A stretch of DNA of 64,000 bases, taken from positions 139,068,398-139,132,397 of the forward strand of contig CM043958.1 of the NCBI GenBank assembly GCA_014529385.2. Reading direction: 5' to 3'. This DNA is from Adiantum capillus-veneris (lineage: Eukaryota > Streptophyta > Polypodiopsida > Polypodiales > Pteridaceae). How positions within the stretch are numbered: the first letter of the stretch is position 1; every line of letters begins with the position of its first letter. The notes beneath the pieces were generated by a model that was given only the letters and a program-made list of their open reading frames with translations, made no database searches and had not been told where the DNA came from. This document shows positions 61,870 through 64,000 of the stretch, in pieces. Made by a program: the position numbers and the translations under genes.

Positions 61870-62970
61870 TGGCACCCAAAAAAGTACATGAGGTCAATGA
61901 CCAACCACTCAACTAAGGGAAAACCCAAATCAAGTCAATCCAATTTCAAAAGAGTCAGATCCGAGCTTTGACAGTGATGATGAACAACCTAGAAATGAGA
62001 CTGATGTCGCTCCAGGAGGGGGAACTGCTGAGGAATTATGGGATTCACACCATTCTAGTCATTCCACGCAAGGGAGGTTGAATGGGCTGAGAGGAGGAGT
62101 AGGTCTCATGGGTCTCAAAAATGTCATAAACATACTAATGAAAGTGAAGGAGGTAGAAGAAGTCATTGACCATCACATAAGCTGGCTAAGAAGACAATAG
62201 AAGACACAGTTTTAGAGATAGAGATACAGAGCTGTGATGTTGATAGTGACCAAATGTTATAGTAGGAATAAATCTAGAGACAAAAAGCGAGTACACAAAA
62301 TAAAAGCCAATTGAAGCAATGAGCATTCTAATAATTTGAAGATTTCTTTCCCATTATTCAAGGTGGAAAAAGGGATGATCTTGACGTACACAATCAAGCC
62401 TTTGAGCAATACACAGAGTTGAAGGATGTTGATGAAGATGAGTGGGGGAATACTTCCCACAAACATTGAAAGAAGCGGCTCAAAAATTATACTACTATTA
62501 CCCAGCTTACCGACTTAAATCATAAAACAAGCTCATTAAGACCTTCAAGCTCAAATATTCAAATAACAAGGGGATGAAGATATTTTGTATGAGCTTGATA
62601 AGATCAAGCAAGGAAAGTTGTCAATAAGGAGCTATGTGGAGAAAATCAAAGAGCTAACCATGCAATTTCAAAACCTCCCTCTAAGAAAAGAATGAGAGCT
62701 TGGTTTTTTAAATGGATTTCGGAGTAAGAAATTGAGAGAGAAGGAAGTACCAACTCCAACTAAGAAGCTCAACGATTTGGTGCAGAGAGCACTAAAACAA
62801 GAGCAACAAGCTAAGAAGGAAAGGGTCCATAAGAGAAGGCAGTCTAGGGATAGTGAGTCTTCTATTGAAGAAAGTCCTAGGTCTAGTTCTAGTTCCAATA
62901 CGTCTGAAAGTGAATCACAAGACAAGGGTAAAGGAAAAAAGAAGGGGTCATGGACCAAAAAGATAGAGAA
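61870..62970 (+). pseudogene. Element E gag, broken
   Basis: Start MAPKKVHEV at 61870 matches MAPKSNRGR of A. Later blocks: WDSHHSSHS (about 62040), ILYELDKIKQGKLS (about 62580), YVEKIKELTMQFQ (about 62632), FLNGFRSKKLREKEV (about 62706) and a Ser-rich stretch, then KKKGSWTKKIEN (about 62937), where the match ends. At least eight stops and several shifts. The zinc knuckles are missing because of the insertion at 62971. Confidence 0.78.
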
Positions 62971-64000
62971 TGTGAGGTCCCCAATCCCATCGACACCAAA
63001 AATGGGATGGTACCATTGACAGGCTCTAGGCCTACTAAGTCAGAGTCCTTAAACAAGAAAAATTCCAAGGAATTCACCCTTACCATTGACAATGGTTTAG
63101 GCTTATAGCCCTAGAAAGAGACCTAGTCCTGTCTCGCAGTGGAAACGGGACCACAAAAAAAATTTCCGGCCCTATAACTTCATCATTCAGATTATGGTAT
63201 CCTTAGCTGACGCTTTTTTTCCCCTAACATATGTGAGGACACAGCCATTGGTGGATTCCTCTTCCAAGTGAAGAAGTATCTAAACGTTTTAGTGCACGAG
63301 AATACATAGTTACCCGACTAATCAGGTCCACCCGTCCATGATTGACAACCTTAGTCAATCCCCACTTACCACCCCGCACTCACACATGATTTCTGTGTTA
63401 TTTAATTACTACCACATTCTTTTCACAATTAAAACAATGATTCCTTTTAACTTTCACAAATGGATTTTATTAAAACAACCTTTGAAAAGAGTATCGAAGA
63501 CATTCTTTCAGCAAACAAACATCTTTAGACTTAAGACAAGGTACTGTCATTCTAAAATATCTCTGATCAGTACTGGCTTGTCTCAAGACCACCTATACAG
63601 GGGTGAAAAAACGGTACCCATTCCTTATTTATAAAAACCGGGGTGGAAAAAGCCATCACAAAGTCTGGGGGGCCCATACGCCAACCGGTTGCCCATACAA
63701 CTGGGCGGTTCCTCTAAGATAAACTTGAAATCTTAAGTAATATCCACAAACACAAACAAGCACGGGGTAAAGACTCCACGCGTGCTGAGGAAACCGACTC
63801 ATCCATGGCGGAATCGCCATCATTACTCATTACCTGGAGTAAAATATTTCCAAGGAATCAGAGGCATCTTGAGATAAGCTGTCTTAAGGATGGTCAAACA
63901 TTTCTTTCCTATTTACAATCATTGCTCGTTGGTTTCGTAGAAGTTACCTTCCGTTTACAGCCAGCTTATCCTTCCTAACCTTACGTATGCAATGCTAACT
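62971..64000 (+). mobile_element. Element K: new insertion in E gag, probably an LTR, runs off the window
   Basis: Begins TGTGAGGTCCCCAATCCC exactly where gag similarity stops. It has a TATA-like TATTTATAAAAA at 63624 and no ORF with a known domain. The TG start and promoter-like box fit an LTR, but the other end lies beyond 64000. Confidence 0.4.

Larger units (their letters stand above)
61050..62970 (+). mobile_element. Element E: 5' LTR and gag of an A-family element
   Basis: LTR 61050-61781 with an inserted MITE, PBS-like site at the same spacing as in A, gag matching A in order and wording. At 62970 the coding stops abruptly where another element begins. Pol is outside the window or lost. 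Confidence 0.85.

Noticed and set aside
62985-63020. Third MITE copy suggested by GGGATGGTACCATT
   Set aside because: Only the short GGTACC core matches; no inverted partner or internal block was found.

Overview
This window looks like nuclear DNA from a land plant with a large, repeat-packed genome. The evidence is nested plant-type Ty3 LTR retrotransposons of the Tat/Athila branch, a plant-style hAT transposon, very long (GA)n arrays, and no clearly intact host gene. A gymnosperm or another large-genome plant is plausible, but nothing here fixes the species. Almost every coding stretch is broken by stops or frameshifts, so I annotate domains and remnants rather than working genes.

Layout. 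1-10,952 (+): element A, a nearly complete Ty3 element (5' LTR cut by the window edge, gag, protease, RT, RNase H, integrase, a 3.5 kb extra coding module, 3' LTR). It is inserted in element F (10,953-~12,130, +), of which a protease-region fragment is visible. 12,134-17,236 (+): element H, a different Ty3 lineage with a DHG protease, interrupted by about 1.4 kb of non-coding DNA. 17,240-20,000: non-coding DNA with GA arrays and a LINE-like tail. 20,001-29,705 (-): element B, related to F, with pol, a second retropepsin-like domain after integrase, a coiled-coil module, a polypurine tract and an LTR. 29,706-39,490: mostly non-coding, with an array of 23-bp palindromes (30.3-30.65 kb) and compound microsatellites. 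39,497-~45,410 (+): element C, a Tat-type element with a second RNase H. 45,421-51,402 (+): element D, the 3' part of a relative of A. 51,403-54,030: microsatellites, a 34-bp perfect palindrome and an 18-monomer dimeric satellite. 54,150-55,832 (+): protein-kinase-like pseudogene. 56,645-58,800 (-): hAT transposase remnant. 61,050-62,970 (+): element E, the 5' LTR and gag of the same family as A and D. 62,971-64,000: start of another insertion, probably an LTR.

How it fits together. A, D and E form one family: their LTRs share TG(or TA)...CA limits, a TATAAATAGG promoter core and a length of 470-487 bp once a 253-bp MITE in E is removed. A and E also share the primer-binding-site position, and A and D share the extra 3' module. 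Two MITE copies of one family sit in D and E. The best candidates for something poorly described are the extra 3' modules of A/D and B, the palindrome array at 30.3 kb, the MITE family, and the satellite beside the kinase-like locus.
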